DNA of 47,006 nucleotides from Candidatus Hydrogenedentota bacterium (GTDB lineage Bacteria; Hydrogenedentota; Hydrogenedentia; Hydrogenedentales; SLHB01): positions 1 through 47,006 of the forward strand of contig JAIBAQ010000023.1 of assembly GCA_019695095.1 (NCBI GenBank). Reading direction: 5' to 3'. This document shows, in pieces, positions 34,034 to 43,909 of this stretch. The notes under the pieces were generated by a model. The model searched no databases. It saw only the letters and a list, made by a program, of their open reading frames with translations, and was not told where the DNA came from. Both the position numbers and the translations under genes were made by a program. The first letter of the stretch is position 1. Each line of letters opens with the position of its first letter.

Positions 34034-34252
34034 GTGTACTCACCCCGGATCTCGGAAGACCTCATTCCCAGCCTGTACCGGATGGCCAAAGCCGAGCGCG
34101 TCCATATGACAGAACTCGTGGACCGGCTCTTGGTCAAAGCAATCGCGTCGGAGTCGCTGCCAGGCGAAGCCCGCGAAGTCCTGCCAGTACGCATCCCCCT
34201 GCCGCGCAATGCGGCACCCGCCAAGAGTCCTGAAGACTCTGCGGCGGCGTAG
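34034..34252 (+). CDS. Small ribbon-helix-helix-like protein
   Basis: The protein is 72 residues from GTG 34034, with aaggaggt 5 bases upstream. The N-terminal 45 residues (starting MYSPRISEDLIPSLYRMAKA, then HMTELVDRLLVKAI) fit a strand-helix-helix of CopG/Arc-type repressors. The rest is Pro/Ala-rich. It would be a dimeric DNA-binding protein controlling copy number, transfer or its own gene. An 11-base palindrome lies just upstream. Confidence 0.6.
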   Translation: MYSPRISEDLIPSLYRMAKAERVHMTELVDRLLVKAIASESLPGEAREVLPVRIPLPRNAAPAKSPEDSAAA

Positions 34253-34337
34253 TTCAGCAACGCCCGAAACAAACCATCGGCTCAGACATCCCGCCATGCC
34301 GGAGGTGTCTGCGCCGATTTCATTCAAAGGAGAATCC

Positions 34338-34535
34338 ATGAACGAACCGCCCGAAAAAGATAACGCCAACCAAGAGGCATTCCGGGTCTCAGAGCGCCAA
34401 CGGCGCAAGGCACGCTGGATTGCTAGACAGCTCGGAAACACCAAAGACGGACAACGCCGGGACACGGCCTTCCTCGTGTCCATCCTGGCCGCATTCGGCG
34501 GACACATCCGGTCGTTCCAGCGCCGCACGCCCTAG
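34338..34535 (+). CDS. Small basic protein before the ArdC-like gene
   Basis: The protein is 65 residues. ATG 34338 follows aaaggag by 5 bases; the frame is open further upstream to 34209 but without a ribosome site. It is basic and helical (SERQRRKARWIARQLGNT). It was not recognised. It ends 12 bases before the ArdC-like gene, so the two are co-transcribed. A role as a small DNA-binding or accessory factor of the mobile backbone is only a guess. Confidence 0.6.
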   Translation: MNEPPEKDNANQEAFRVSERQRRKARWIARQLGNTKDGQRRDTAFLVSILAAFGGHIRSFQRRTP

Positions 34536-34547
34536 AAGGAGATCACC

Positions 34548-35450
34548 ATGAAACGCAAAGACATATACGAGATCATCACGGAGAAGATATTGGCCCTGAT
34601 CGACGCAGGGGTGAACCCGTGGCATCAGGCCTGGAAGTCGGGACCACGCCGCGCGCCACAGAATTTGCTGTCACGGCGGCCTTACCGCGGGATCAATGTG
34701 CTGCTCCTTGGATGTAGCCCTTATGGCTCACCATATTGGCTCACCTACAGGCAGGCTACAGCAATTGGCGGCAATGTCCGAAAGGGAGAGAAGTCCAGCA
34801 TTGCCGTGTTCTGGAAGCTCCTCAACGGCAAGCCGGACCCTGCCGATCCTGAGCGCAAGGTCCAGATCCCGATCCTGCGGTACTATCCCGTCTTCAACGT
34901 GGAGCAGTGCGAGCATGTCGACTATCCAAAGCCGGATCTGCCCACGTTCGCGCACGATCCCATCGCTGAGGCGGAAAAGTTGGTTGCGGGCATGCCGCGA
35001 CCGCCGACGGTATCACACGCGGTGGAAGACCGGGCATTCTACCGGCTGGCCACTGACACGGTGAACGTGCCTCCCTTGCAGCGCTTCGAGTTGGCCGAGG
35101 AGTACTACTCGACGCTTTTTCATGAGCTGACCCACAGCACTCGGCATCCCTCGCGCCTGAACCGAAAGGCTCCGGAGCACGACGACGACGGCACAACTGG
35201 GTTCGGCACGAAGAACTACGGCCGGGAGGAGTTGGTCGCCGAAATGGGAAGTGCGTTCCTGTGCGGCTTGGCCGGCATCGCGGATAGCACGCTCGCGAAC
35301 TCCGCCGCCTACCTGGATGGCTGGCGCAAGGTCATCAAGGAAGACACCCGCCTTGTAGTCATGGCCGCAGCAGCAGCGCAGAAGGCTGTTGACTACATCA
35401 CCAACGCTGAGCCCGCCGAACTCGCGACAGAGCAGAGCGCGGCAGCCTAG
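34548..35450 (+). CDS. ArdC-family antirestriction protein (ssDNA-binding domain plus zincin-like domain)
   Basis: The 300-residue protein has the ArdC N-terminal domain: it starts MKRKDIYEIITEKILALID, then VNPWHQAWK, RPYRGINVLLL and GEKSSIAVFWK. The C-terminal metallopeptidase-like domain has HELTH (192-196) in FHELTHSTRHPSRLNR and the third ligand region YGREELVAEMGSAFLC. ArdC proteins bind ssDNA and protect incoming plasmid DNA from restriction during conjugation. The start has agaaggag 6-7 bases upstream. The last residues are Ala-rich. This gene is strong evidence that the surrounding module is transfer-related. Confidence 0.88.
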   Translation: MKRKDIYEIITEKILALIDAGVNPWHQAWKSGPRRAPQNLLSRRPYRGINVLLLGCSPYGSPYWLTYRQATAIGGNVRKGEKSSIAVFWKLLNGKPDPADPERKVQIPILRYYPVFNVEQCEHVDYPKPDLPTFAHDPIAEAEKLVAGMPRPPTVSHAVEDRAFYRLATDTVNVPPLQRFELAEEYYSTLFHELTHSTRHPSRLNRKAPEHDDDGTTGFGTKNYGREELVAEMGSAFLCGLAGIADSTLANSAAYLDGWRKVIKEDTRLVVMAAAAAQKAVDYITNAEPAELATEQSAAA

Positions 35451-35582
35451 AGGAATCCCGCCCGCCTTGCCGCGAATTAAAGATGCGGCCTGTCTATCGG
35501 CCTGCGGCCGCGGTTTGGCGGGAGGAACTAACCAGAACGAAATGGATAATCCGGGCGAATCACGGCCCGAAAACAGATCAGG

Positions 35583-35630
35583 AATGGCAGCCGCGTCCCA
35601 TCGCAAGGACCGGCTGCCATTTCTTTCTGG
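35583..35630 (+). terminator. Terminator-like hairpin after the ArdC-like gene
   Basis: AATGGCAGCC (35583-35592) and GGCTGCCATT (35612-35621) form a perfect 10-base stem, extended inside by gtcc/ggac, followed by the T-rich tctttctgg. It marks the end of the mobile-backbone transcript and the border with the helicase-methylase operon. Confidence 0.6.
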
Positions 35631-35644
35631 AAAGGAGAACCGAC

Positions 35645-35803
35645 ATGCGGCGAGAAGATGAACGACTGTGCGAGATGGCGGAATCGCGCAGCCGCGCCGA
35701 CATTGCGTTTTCTTTTTGTTCCGTGTCTTTGGCCCGAATGCATGCCTCGACTTCGGATTTCAGGTTGGCTATACAATTCCCTCGTGTTTGGCGAGTTGCA
35801 TCT
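35645..35803 (+). other. In-frame start stub upstream of the helicase gene
   Basis: An ATG at 35645 has an excellent Shine-Dalgarno (aaaggag, 7-8 bases upstream) and encodes MRREDERLCEMAESRSRAD. The frame then runs without a stop into the helicase. The 53 residues before the proposed helicase Met (35804) look unlike the helicase family start and have no motif. It may be the 5' end of a backbone gene cut by insertion of the operon, now fused in frame, or a true N-terminal extension. Confidence 0.4.
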
Positions 35804-38800
35804 ATGCCGAGGATATTCGACAACATTGAAGAGACGTTGCTCTCTGCCTTGCGGGACACCTTGCCGCTGGCGAAACGTGGCGACTTTTGCGTCGGGTACT
35901 TCAACCTTCGCGGTTGGAAGCAGATAGACGACCAAGTCGATGCATGGGCTGGCGGTGATGGGCAGTGCTGCCGTTTGTTGGTTGGCATGCAAAAAATGCC
36001 TGCTGACGAACTTCGGACAGCCATGAGCTTGGTGGATCATGGCGATAAGCTCGACACTCAAACCGCGTTGCGGCTGAAGCGTCGGCTGGCCGAAGAGTTC
36101 AGGGAGCAGCTGGCCTTTGGGGTTCCTACCGATGAAGACGAAGCGGGTCTGCGGCGTCTAGCCGCACAAATCAAAGCGGGAAAAGTCGTCGTCAAATTGT
36201 TCCTCGGTCACCCCCTGCATGCGAAGCTGTATCTGCTATTCCGTCCCGATCCAATCAACCCGATTGTCGGCTACTTGGGCAGCAGCAATCTCACCTTTTC
36301 CGGCCTTCGCTACCAAGGCGAGTTGAATATTGACGTAATGGATCACGATGCATGCACGAAGCTCGCCAGGTGGTTTGAAGACCGATGGACTGACCGCTGG
36401 TGCATGGACATTTCCAAGGAACTGGTGGAAATAATCGAGACGAGTTGGGCGCGAGTCGAGCCGATCCCGCCTTATCACATCTACCTCAAGATTGCTTATC
36501 ATCTATCGCAAGAGGCTCGGGCCGGCCTGAGCGAGTTCGCGATCCCTCGCGACTTCGGGGCCAAGCTCTTTGAGTTCCAGAAAGCCGCGGTGAAGATTGC
36601 TGCGCACCATCTGAACAAACGCGGTGGTGTACTTATCGGTGACGTTGTCGGCCTAGGCAAGACGCTGATGGCGACTGCAGTTGCCCGGATAATGGAAGAC
36701 GATCACGGACTGGAAACCCTTGTCATCTGTCCGAAGAACCTTGTCCCGATGTGGGAAGACTACCGCGAGCAATATCGCATGCGCGCAAAAGTTCTCTCCT
36801 TAAGCCAAGTCATCCGCGAGCTTCCGAAACTGCGCCGGTATCGCCTTATCCTTATCGATGAAAGCCACAATCTCCGAAACCGGGAGGGCAAGCGATTTCG
36901 CGCCATTCAAGAATACGTCGAAGGAAATGAAAGCAAGTGCATCCTTCTTTCGGCCACCCCGTACAACAAGACGTATCTGGACTTGTCGAACCAGCTCCGG
37001 CTCTTCGTAAAGGAAGATAAAGACTTGGGTATTCGCCCGGAACAACTTCTTAAGGAACTTGGCGAAACCGAATTCATCCGCCGCCACCAATGCGCCGTTC
37101 GCTCTTTGGCCGCCTTCGAGAAGAGCTTCTACGCCGATGACTGGCGTGATTTAATGCGACTTTATCTCGTACGTCGTACGCGGAGCTTCATTCAGAAAAA
37201 CTACGCCGAGACCGACCCGGCGAGCGGACGGAAATTCCTGACCTTTGAAGACGGCACGCGATCGTATTTCCCCACTCGCCAGCCAAAGACGGTGAAGTTC
37301 AAGATTTCGGACAGCGCTGGAGAGGATCAGTACGCCCGCCTTTACTCGTCGGAGGTCGTGGATACGATAAACGAATTGACGCTCCCGCGTTACGGGCTCG
37401 GCAACTATCTTCATGCATCGCCTCGCCAGCCTCCTTCGCCGACCGAGCAGAAGACAATTCAGAACCTTTCCCGTGCCGGCCACCGGCTGAAGGGCTTCTG
37501 TCGTACCGGCCTTTTCAAGCGGCTTGAGAGCAGTGGCCAGGCTTTTATGCAGTCCGTCGAACGGCATATTCTGAGAAACTTTGTGTTCCTTCATGCCGTA
37601 GAAAGAAACCTGCCCTTGCCAATCGGCACCCAAGATGTCGGCATACTCGATTCGAGGATATTCGATGAAGATGCGGATGGTGACATCGGGACAGCTGAAC
37701 TCTTTAACGATGAGACCGAGGAATCCGACGACATAGACGCAGCTTCAGGACCGCTGCGATCAAGAGAAGATTTCAAGCGGCGGGCTCTTGAGGCCTATGA
37801 AGAGTATGCGCGAAAATACCAGAAGCGGTTCAAGTGGCTTCGGCCAGACTTATTTGTGCCGTCGCTTGAAAAGGATCTCTCGGCAGACGCTGATGCACTT
37901 CTCAGCGTGATCAAGAATGCGGGGGTATGGAATCCTGACCAGGACGCCAAGCTTTCCAAACTGCTCAACCTCCTTTTGAAACTACATCCATCGGAAAAAG
38001 TCATAGTCTTCACGCAGTTCGCGGATACCGTTCGATATCTCGAAGCCCAGATTCATGCGAAAGGCTTAAAAAAAGCCGCGGGCGTAACTGGCGCCTCCTA
38101 CGATCCTGCCGCAATGGCTTGGAGATTCAGCCCGGAAAGCAACAACAAGCGCAGCCAAGTGAGACCAGAGGATGAGTTGCGCATTCTGATTGCGACAGAC
38201 GTGCTGAGTGAGGGGCAAAACCTGCAAGATTGCGCCATCGTAGTCAATTTTGACCTGCCTTGGGCTATTATCCGCCTGATTCAGCGTGTTGGCCGCGTGG
38301 ATCGTATCGGGCAAAAGGCGGAGAACATCGCATGCTACTCATTTCTTCCGGCTGAGGGAGTAAACAAGATTATCAAACTACGGGATCGGCTCCGCCAGCG
38401 ACTGAAGGAAAATGCGGAAGTTGTAGGCACTGACGAGTCTTTCTTCGAAGACGATCGCAACGACGAAGCCGTTCTCGATCTCTACAACGAAAAATCAGGA
38501 ATCCTCGACGGTGAAACGGACACGGAAGTTGACCTGGCCTCTTACGCTTACCAAATCTGGAAGAACGCGATTGACCGCAACCCTGAGTTGGAAAAACTTA
38601 TAGAGTCTCTTCCCGCCGTTGCTTATTCCACGAAGGCACACAAACCGACAGAAAAAGAACCGCATGGCGTATTGGTTTACATGAAAACGCCGGAAGGAAA
38701 CGACGCTTTGGCATGGATGAACGATAAGGGCGAGAGCGTCACCGAATCGCAATACCAAATTCTGAAAACAGCCGAATGTCTACCAGAAACAGCCGCCCTG

Positions 38801-39199
38801 CCGCGACAACCGAATCACCATGACCTTGTCAAGAAGGCGGTCGAGTTGATCGTTGCGGAGGAAAAGACTGTTGGCGGCCAGCTTGGCCGTCCGTCAGGAG
38901 CGCGTTTCCGCACGTACGAACGTCTTAAGCGTCACGCCGAAGACGTTAAGGGAACACTCTTTGAGTCACCAGAGTTAGCGAAAGTTATCGAAGAGATTTA
39001 CCGCTATCCGTTGCGTCAGACCGCTGTGGATACGCTCAATCGACAACTGCGCTCTGGCATTTCGAACGAAGACTTGGCGGGCCTCGCAATTGCCCTGCGA
39101 CAGGAAGAAAGACTTTGCCTTGTCCAAGTAGAGGATCAGGCACAGGAACCTCGAATCATCTGTTCTTTGGGGCTATCGGAAACAAGCGTGGGAACATGA
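35804..39199 (+). CDS. PLD-SNF2 helicase fusion (phospholipase D-like nuclease domain plus SF2 helicase)
   Basis: The protein is 1131 residues from ATG 35804, chosen because MPRIFDNIEETLLSAL matches the usual start of this family; the in-frame ATG 35645 would add 53. A PLD-like domain comes first, with His139-x-Lys141 (HPLHAKLY) and GSSN (159-162). The SNF2-type helicase follows: Walker A VVGLGKT (281-287), DESH (352-355), LLSATPYNKT, then VIVFTQFAD, LIATDVLSEGQNLQ and RVGRVDRIGQ. Only one HKD-type half-site is seen, so nuclease activity may need a dimer. It stops one base before the N6-adenine methylase gene. SNF2 helicase plus methylase pairs occur in DISARM and related restriction systems; the role is probably recognition or processing of foreign DNA. 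Confidence 0.88.
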   Translation: MPRIFDNIEETLLSALRDTLPLAKRGDFCVGYFNLRGWKQIDDQVDAWAGGDGQCCRLLVGMQKMPADELRTAMSLVDHGDKLDTQTALRLKRRLAEEFREQLAFGVPTDEDEAGLRRLAAQIKAGKVVVKLFLGHPLHAKLYLLFRPDPINPIVGYLGSSNLTFSGLRYQGELNIDVMDHDACTKLARWFEDRWTDRWCMDISKELVEIIETSWARVEPIPPYHIYLKIAYHLSQEARAGLSEFAIPRDFGAKLFEFQKAAVKIAAHHLNKRGGVLIGDVVGLGKTLMATAVARIMEDDHGLETLVICPKNLVPMWEDYREQYRMRAKVLSLSQVIRELPKLRRYRLILIDESHNLRNREGKRFRAIQEYVEGNESKCILLSATPYNKTYLDLSNQLRLFVKEDKDLGIRPEQLLKELGETEFIRRHQCAVRSLAAFEKSFYADDWRDLMRLYLVRRTRSFIQKNYAETDPASGRKFLTFEDGTRSYFPTRQPKTVKFKISDSAGEDQYARLYSSEVVDTINELTLPRYGLGNYLHASPRQPPSPTEQKTIQNLSRAGHRLKGFCRTGLFKRLESSGQAFMQSVERHILRNFVFLHAVERNLPLPIGTQDVGILDSRIFDEDADGDIGTAELFNDETEESDDIDAASGPLRSREDFKRRALEAYEEYARKYQKRFKWLRPDLFVPSLEKDLSADADALLSVIKNAGVWNPDQDAKLSKLLNLLLKLHPSEKVIVFTQFADTVRYLEAQIHAKGLKKAAGVTGASYDPAAMAWRFSPESNNKRSQVRPEDELRILIATDVLSEGQNLQDCAIVVNFDLPWAIIRLIQRVGRVDRIGQKAENIACYSFLPAEGVNKIIKLRDRLRQRLKENAEVVGTDESFFEDDRNDEAVLDLYNEKSGILDGETDTEVDLASYAYQIWKNAIDRNPELEKLIESLPAVAYSTKAHKPTEKEPHGVLVYMKTPEGNDALAWMNDKGESVTESQYQILKTAECLPETAALPRQPNHHDLVKKAVELIVAEEKTVGGQLGRPSGARFRTYERLKRHAEDVKGTLFESPELAKVIEEIYRYPLRQTAVDTLNRQLRSGISNEDLAGLAIALRQEERLCLVQVEDQAQEPRIICSLGLSETSVGT

Positions 39200-39200
39200 T

Positions 39201-42200
39201 ATGCCGCTGGACCTGAACAAAGCGCGAAAATGTCTGGCGGATTTCGACTTCTCGAAATTGTTCGTCGAGGAGCTCGGCTGGTCACAGCCAGCCTCCCGCC
39301 AAGCCATCGCAATAACGCACAAAGACGCTGGTTTCACAAGGCGACAACTCGCGCAACTGTCCGGCGTCATGGTTCTGGAGATAACCGCGAAGGATGGTCA
39401 AATACCCGGCGCCAAGACCCGCGCAGCCCTGCACAAAGAGATATCCGCGCTGCATCACGAGAATCTTCTGATCTTCGTGGACGAACGCCGGACGCAGAGC
39501 CTCTGGTATTGGGTGAAGCGACAGGATGGCAAGACTTCTGCCCGCGATCACATTTATGTCCGCGGTCAGCCGGGCGACCTTTTCCTCAGCAAACTCAACT
39601 CGATGGTCTTCGACCTCGGCGACTTCGACGAAGCTGGAAATGTGCCGCTCGTCGAAGTCGCAGACCGGTTGAAGGAAGCGCTCGACATTGAGCGGGTCAC
39701 CAAGAAGTTCTACGGCGAGTTTCAAGACCAACACCTTGAGTTCCTGAACCTGATCAAGGGTATAGACGACGATCGGGATCGGCGCTGGTATGCCTCGGTC
39801 TTGCTCAATCGTCTGATGTTCGTCTACTTCCTGCAACGCAAGTTCTTTCTCGATGGCGGTGAAGGCCGTTACCTGCAAAACAAATTGGAACAGAGTCGCG
39901 AGGAGGGGCGCGATCTGTATTACGAGAAGTTTTTAAAGACGCTGTTTTTCGAGGGCTTCGCCAAGCCGGAGGACCAGCGCAGCGCCAAAGTGAACGGGCT
40001 GCTAGGCAAGATCAAGTACCTGAATGGCGGACTTTTTCTGCATCATCGCATAGAACTTGATTGGCCGAAAATATCCATTCAGGACAAGGCATTCGCCAAT
40101 CTGTTCGCTCTCTTCGAACGGTACTCCTGGAATCTGAACGACACACCCGGCGGCGAGGACAATGAAATCAACCCGGATGTCCTCGGCTATATTTTTGAAA
40201 AATACATCAACCAGAAGGCCTTCGGCGCTTACTACACGCGACCGGAAATCACCGAATATCTGTGCGAACGCACTATTCACCGCCTGATCCTGGACGGGGT
40301 GGCAAAAGGCGACGGCAAGGCCGTGCGGTCATTCGACAACATGGGCGACCTCCTGCTGGCCCTTGATGCGCCGCTCTGCAAGAAGCTGCTTTACGACGTC
40401 CTGCCGAACCTCCGTCTGCTCGATCCAGCCTGCGGCTCCGCCGCGTTCCTCGTGTCGGCCATGAAGACGCTCATCAACGTCTACGCCGCCGTAATCGGTA
40501 AGATCGAGTTTTTGAGCGACAAGGGATTGCAGGAGTGGCTTAAGAAGACGCAGAAGGAGCACAAGAGCGTTTCCTACTTCATCAAACGGAGCATTATCAC
40601 CAACAACCTCTTCGGCGTGGACATCATGGAAGAGGCTATCGAAATCGCCAAACTCCGCCTCTTCCTTGCCCTCGTTGCCTCCGCCAATTCCGCGGATGCC
40701 CTCGAACCTCTGCCGAACATCGAGTTCAACATCATGGCCGGCAACTCGCTGATTGGTCTTGTTCACGTCGATCCGGCCAAATTCGACGCCTTGACCGGTG
40801 CCGCCACGGAGCAAGGGCGCATGAACATGGTTCACAAGAGCGATCTTGGCTTCGCGGTTGAGTCCAAGGTGGCCAAGACAAAGAAAGAGGTGGAGCGCGA
40901 ATACGCGGCGAAGGTTCAGGGCCGCAAGTTTGCTGAACTACTGGCTGAGAAAAACGATCTGGTCGCTCTCTACCGACGGGCCACCGGTTATGGCGAAGAC
41001 TTGCAAGAATTGCGCGACGGCATCGAGAAGAAGAAGAGCACTGCGAAGATGATGCTGAATCGACTTCTACTCGCGCAGTTTAGGTCCTTGGAAATCCAGT
41101 ACGAAGAGGCCACATGGGACGAGAGGAAGAACCGAGAAGGCAAACCGGAGCGACGTGCTCTTAAGGAGGACGACATCGTTGCTCTCAAGCCGTTTCACTG
41201 GGGCTATGAGTTTGACCAGATTATTAACGAGCGGGGCGGATTTGACGCCATCATCACCAATCCCCCATGGGAAGCCTTTAAACCGAATTCAAAACAGTTC
41301 TTTGAAGAATATTCGGACCTAGTTACTCAAAAGAAGATGACGATTGGGGAATTCGAGAAGGAAAGAGCGAAACTTCTAAAGGACGCAGATACGCGTAAAG
41401 CCTGGTTGGCGTACCAAAGCAGTTATCCACATACCAACGATTTCTTTCGGTCTGCTCCGCAGTACAAGAACCAGATCAGTATCGTAGATGATAAGAAAGC
41501 GGCCGCGGACGTTAATCTATACAAGCTATTCACGGAACAATGCGTCAATCTTCTTCGCCGCGGTGGTCATTGCGGAATTGTTCTTCCCAGTGGCATCTAC
41601 ACAGACATGGGCACGAAGCAACTTCGTGCGCTGCTTTTCAAAGAGACGAAGATTACCGGTCTCTTCTGCTTCGAAAATCGTAAGCAAATATTTGAAGGGG
41701 TGGACTCGCGTTTCAAGTTCGTCGTCCTGACGTATGAGAAAGGTGGAAGCACATCTGATTTTCCTGCGGCGTTTATGCGTCTCGATGCTTCGGAACTTGA
41801 GCGTTTTCCGCAGGAAGGCGCGATTTCGATCTCGGTTGAGCTTATCTCCCGCCTTTCGCCAGATACGCTCTCAATAATGGAACTCAATAGTGTGATGGAA
41901 GTCGGCCTCGCCAAGAAGCTCATCCGGTTCCCCATATTGGGGGATAAGTCTGAAAGAGAATGGAATTTCGCGATCAAACGCGAGTTCCACATTCGCGATG
42001 ACGCACAGCTATTTGTAACGTCAAAACGACCCGGGGCTCTTCCGCTGTTGAGTGGAAAAATGTTTCATCAATTCCAGTTGACGGACGAAGAGCCTACATA
42101 TTGGATCCCAGAAGCAGAGGGGCGGAATGCGCTTCTGGGTAATGCCACGGATACGGGCGCACGTCTTGACTACCAGCGATACCGCTTTGTGTACCGGCGG

Positions 42201-42731
42201 ATTGCGAGTAACACCAACGAGCGCACGCTGATTTCGACAATTATCCCACCCGGCTTCTTCGGGGAAGTGAATACTCCGACGCTCGACTTGTCGGTAAGCC
42301 GAATTGACCCCCTTGAAATGTTGTTTCTTTGCGCAGCACTGAACAGTTTCACGGTTGACTGGTTCATTCGCAGGAAGGTTACAACGACACTCAATCAGTT
42401 CTATGTGTATCAAGTTCCTGTGCCTCGGTTGGCGAAGACAGATGAGGCTCTATCGCCAATAGCAAATCGTACGGCACGTTTAATCTGCGTGTCTCGAGAG
42501 TTCGACGAGTTGGCTAAGTGCGTAGGACTGAAGAGCCACAAAGAAGGAGCGATCGATCCGGTGGAACGCGGAAAACTCCGATCAGAACTCGATGGCCTAA
42601 TTGCCCATCTCTACGGCCTGACGGAAGACGAGTTTGCATACATCCTCACCACGTTCCCCCTCGTGGCCGACCCGGTAAAGGATGCAGCGCGCAATGCGTA
42701 TCGGGACGTCGAAAGAGGACTGATCAAATGA
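39201..42731 (+). CDS. Eco57I-like N6-adenine DNA methylase
   Basis: The 1176-residue protein has a helical N-terminus, then FGAYYTRPEITEYLC (about 340), motif I LLDPACGSAAFL (406-417) and motif IV NPPW (687-690). These assign it to gamma-class N6-adenine methylases of the type IIG/Eco57I kind. The C-terminal third carries a target-recognition-like region ending KVTTTLNQFYVYQVPVPR. No PD-(D/E)xK motif was seen at the N-terminus, so cleavage may come from partner proteins. It would methylate host DNA to mark self. Its stop overlaps the ATPase start (ATGA at 42728-42731). Confidence 0.9.
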   Translation: MPLDLNKARKCLADFDFSKLFVEELGWSQPASRQAIAITHKDAGFTRRQLAQLSGVMVLEITAKDGQIPGAKTRAALHKEISALHHENLLIFVDERRTQSLWYWVKRQDGKTSARDHIYVRGQPGDLFLSKLNSMVFDLGDFDEAGNVPLVEVADRLKEALDIERVTKKFYGEFQDQHLEFLNLIKGIDDDRDRRWYASVLLNRLMFVYFLQRKFFLDGGEGRYLQNKLEQSREEGRDLYYEKFLKTLFFEGFAKPEDQRSAKVNGLLGKIKYLNGGLFLHHRIELDWPKISIQDKAFANLFALFERYSWNLNDTPGGEDNEINPDVLGYIFEKYINQKAFGAYYTRPEITEYLCERTIHRLILDGVAKGDGKAVRSFDNMGDLLLALDAPLCKKLLYDVLPNLRLLDPACGSAAFLVSAMKTLINVYAAVIGKIEFLSDKGLQEWLKKTQKEHKSVSYFIKRSIITNNLFGVDIMEEAIEIAKLRLFLALVASANSADALEPLPNIEFNIMAGNSLIGLVHVDPAKFDALTGAATEQGRMNMVHKSDLGFAVESKVAKTKKEVEREYAAKVQGRKFAELLAEKNDLVALYRRATGYGEDLQELRDGIEKKKSTAKMMLNRLLLAQFRSLEIQYEEATWDERKNREGKPERRALKEDDIVALKPFHWGYEFDQIINERGGFDAIITNPPWEAFKPNSKQFFEEYSDLVTQKKMTIGEFEKERAKLLKDADTRKAWLAYQSSYPHTNDFFRSAPQYKNQISIVDDKKAAADVNLYKLFTEQCVNLLRRGGHCGIVLPSGIYTDMGTKQLRALLFKETKITGLFCFENRKQIFEGVDSRFKFVVLTYEKGGSTSDFPAAFMRLDASELERFPQEGAISISVELISRLSPDTLSIMELNSVMEVGLAKKLIRFPILGDKSEREWNFAIKREFHIRDDAQLFVTSKRPGALPLLSGKMFHQFQLTDEEPTYWIPEAEGRNALLGNATDTGARLDYQRYRFVYRRIASNTNERTLISTIIPPGFFGEVNTPTLDLSVSRIDPLEMLFLCAALNSFTVDWFIRRKVTTTLNQFYVYQVPVPRLAKTDEALSPIANRTARLICVSREFDELAKCVGLKSHKEGAIDPVERGKLRSELDGLIAHLYGLTEDEFAYILTTFPLVADPVKDAARNAYRDVERGLIK

Positions 42732-43909
42732 GCAAACAACTCTTGCGAAGCATCCGTGTACGAAACTTCAAGGCGATCCGAGAAACAGGTGCGCTGAAGC
42801 TCTCCCCGTTAACCGTCTTCATAGGCAACAACGGCTCGGGGAAAAGTAGTTTTTTGGAGGCCTTGGAAACATTCCAGGCCGTCGCGCAGAATGGCGTAGA
42901 CGAAGCCATGAGACCGTGGCACGGGTTTGAGCATATTTGGAGCCGGGCGGTTGCCCATGAAGACAAAGAGGAAACAAGGGACAAGCGCGCCCATCAGACA
43001 AATCCGATGTCATTCAGTATGTCCGGTTGGATGCCTTTAAAGACCATTGGAGGGGCATTCAGTGCCGAGACGGCGCTCACAATGGGCCAAGGCGGAAATC
43101 AGATATTTATCCAGCACGAAGAGGTGAAATTCCGCAAGGGTCTTCACATGACCCGAAATGATCGAGGCATAATTGATTATCCCAACGGGCCGGATCGTAT
43201 CCGGCGCAAAACGAAACTCGACGACGGCGAATCTATTCTTCAAGACCTCGGTATAGGAGGTTTGGGCCGCTGGCAGTTCCTCGGCCTTGTCCCTCAGAAC
43301 ATGGGCGAACCGTCGCCGCAAAAACGCGCTGGTGGTGAGGTCAGGTTGGCGAAAGATGGACGCAACATTGCTCAATATCTGCGTTGGATACGCGATCAAG
43401 ATTCGGACGCCTATTACGGAATAGCGGAATCGCTCAGGTCTGTTCTTTCCTACGCGCGGGATATTCAGCCGGCATTGACTTCCGAGCTTGAGCGCACAGT
43501 CTATCTTCAGATGACCGAAAAGGACTTCAAAGTTCCCGGCTGGCTCTTCTCGACGGGAACGCTTCGGATTCTCGCCCTGCTGGCTCTATTGAGAAGTCCC
43601 TCTCCACCGCCGCTAATTGCGGTCGAGGAAATCGAAAATGGTCTTGATCCGCGCACAACTCATTTGATCTTGGATGAAATTCGAACAGCCATCCATGACG
43701 GGCGTAGTCAAGTATTGATGACAAGTCACTCGCCATACCTTTTGGATCTGTTGCCACTTCAAACGCTGGTTCTATGCGAGCGCGACGAAGAAGGTGCGCC
43801 ACGGTTTTGGAGGCCGTCAGACAGTACTGAAACAAAATCATGGGCGAAGAGCTTCGCTCCAGGGCACCTGTACACCACCGGTCGACTGTCGCGTAGAACC
43901 AGATCGTGA
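42728..43909 (+). CDS. AAA ATPase of the OLD/RecF-like (AAA_15/AAA_21) class
   Basis: The protein is 393 residues from ATG 42728; an upstream open extension to 42518 is a shadow of the methylase gene. It starts with a strand-rich SMC-like N-terminus (LRSIRVRNFKAIRETGAL), Walker A FIGNNGSGKSS (31-41), Walker B LIAVEEIENGLDP (about 297-309) and the switch His in TSHSPYLL. This is the ABC-type head found in OLD, Gabija GajA, retron and PARIS AriA proteins. It is translationally coupled on both sides: ATGA with the methylase gene, GTGA with the TOPRIM-like gene. It probably senses DNA and controls the TOPRIM-like partner. Confidence 0.87.
   Translation: MSKQLLRSIRVRNFKAIRETGALKLSPLTVFIGNNGSGKSSFLEALETFQAVAQNGVDEAMRPWHGFEHIWSRAVAHEDKEETRDKRAHQTNPMSFSMSGWMPLKTIGGAFSAETALTMGQGGNQIFIQHEEVKFRKGLHMTRNDRGIIDYPNGPDRIRRKTKLDDGESILQDLGIGGLGRWQFLGLVPQNMGEPSPQKRAGGEVRLAKDGRNIAQYLRWIRDQDSDAYYGIAESLRSVLSYARDIQPALTSELERTVYLQMTEKDFKVPGWLFSTGTLRILALLALLRSPSPPPLIAVEEIENGLDPRTTHLILDEIRTAIHDGRSQVLMTSHSPYLLDLLPLQTLVLCERDEEGAPRFWRPSDSTETKSWAKSFAPGHLYTTGRLSRRTRS

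Noticed and set aside
39282-39878. 198-codon minus-strand ORF
   Set aside because: It is antisense to the adenine methylase gene, with no motif or start signal.
42518-42727. 70-codon extension of the AAA ATPase
   Set aside because: It is an out-of-frame read of the methylase 3' end; ATG 42728 overlaps the methylase stop as ATGA and begins the usual ATPase N-terminus.
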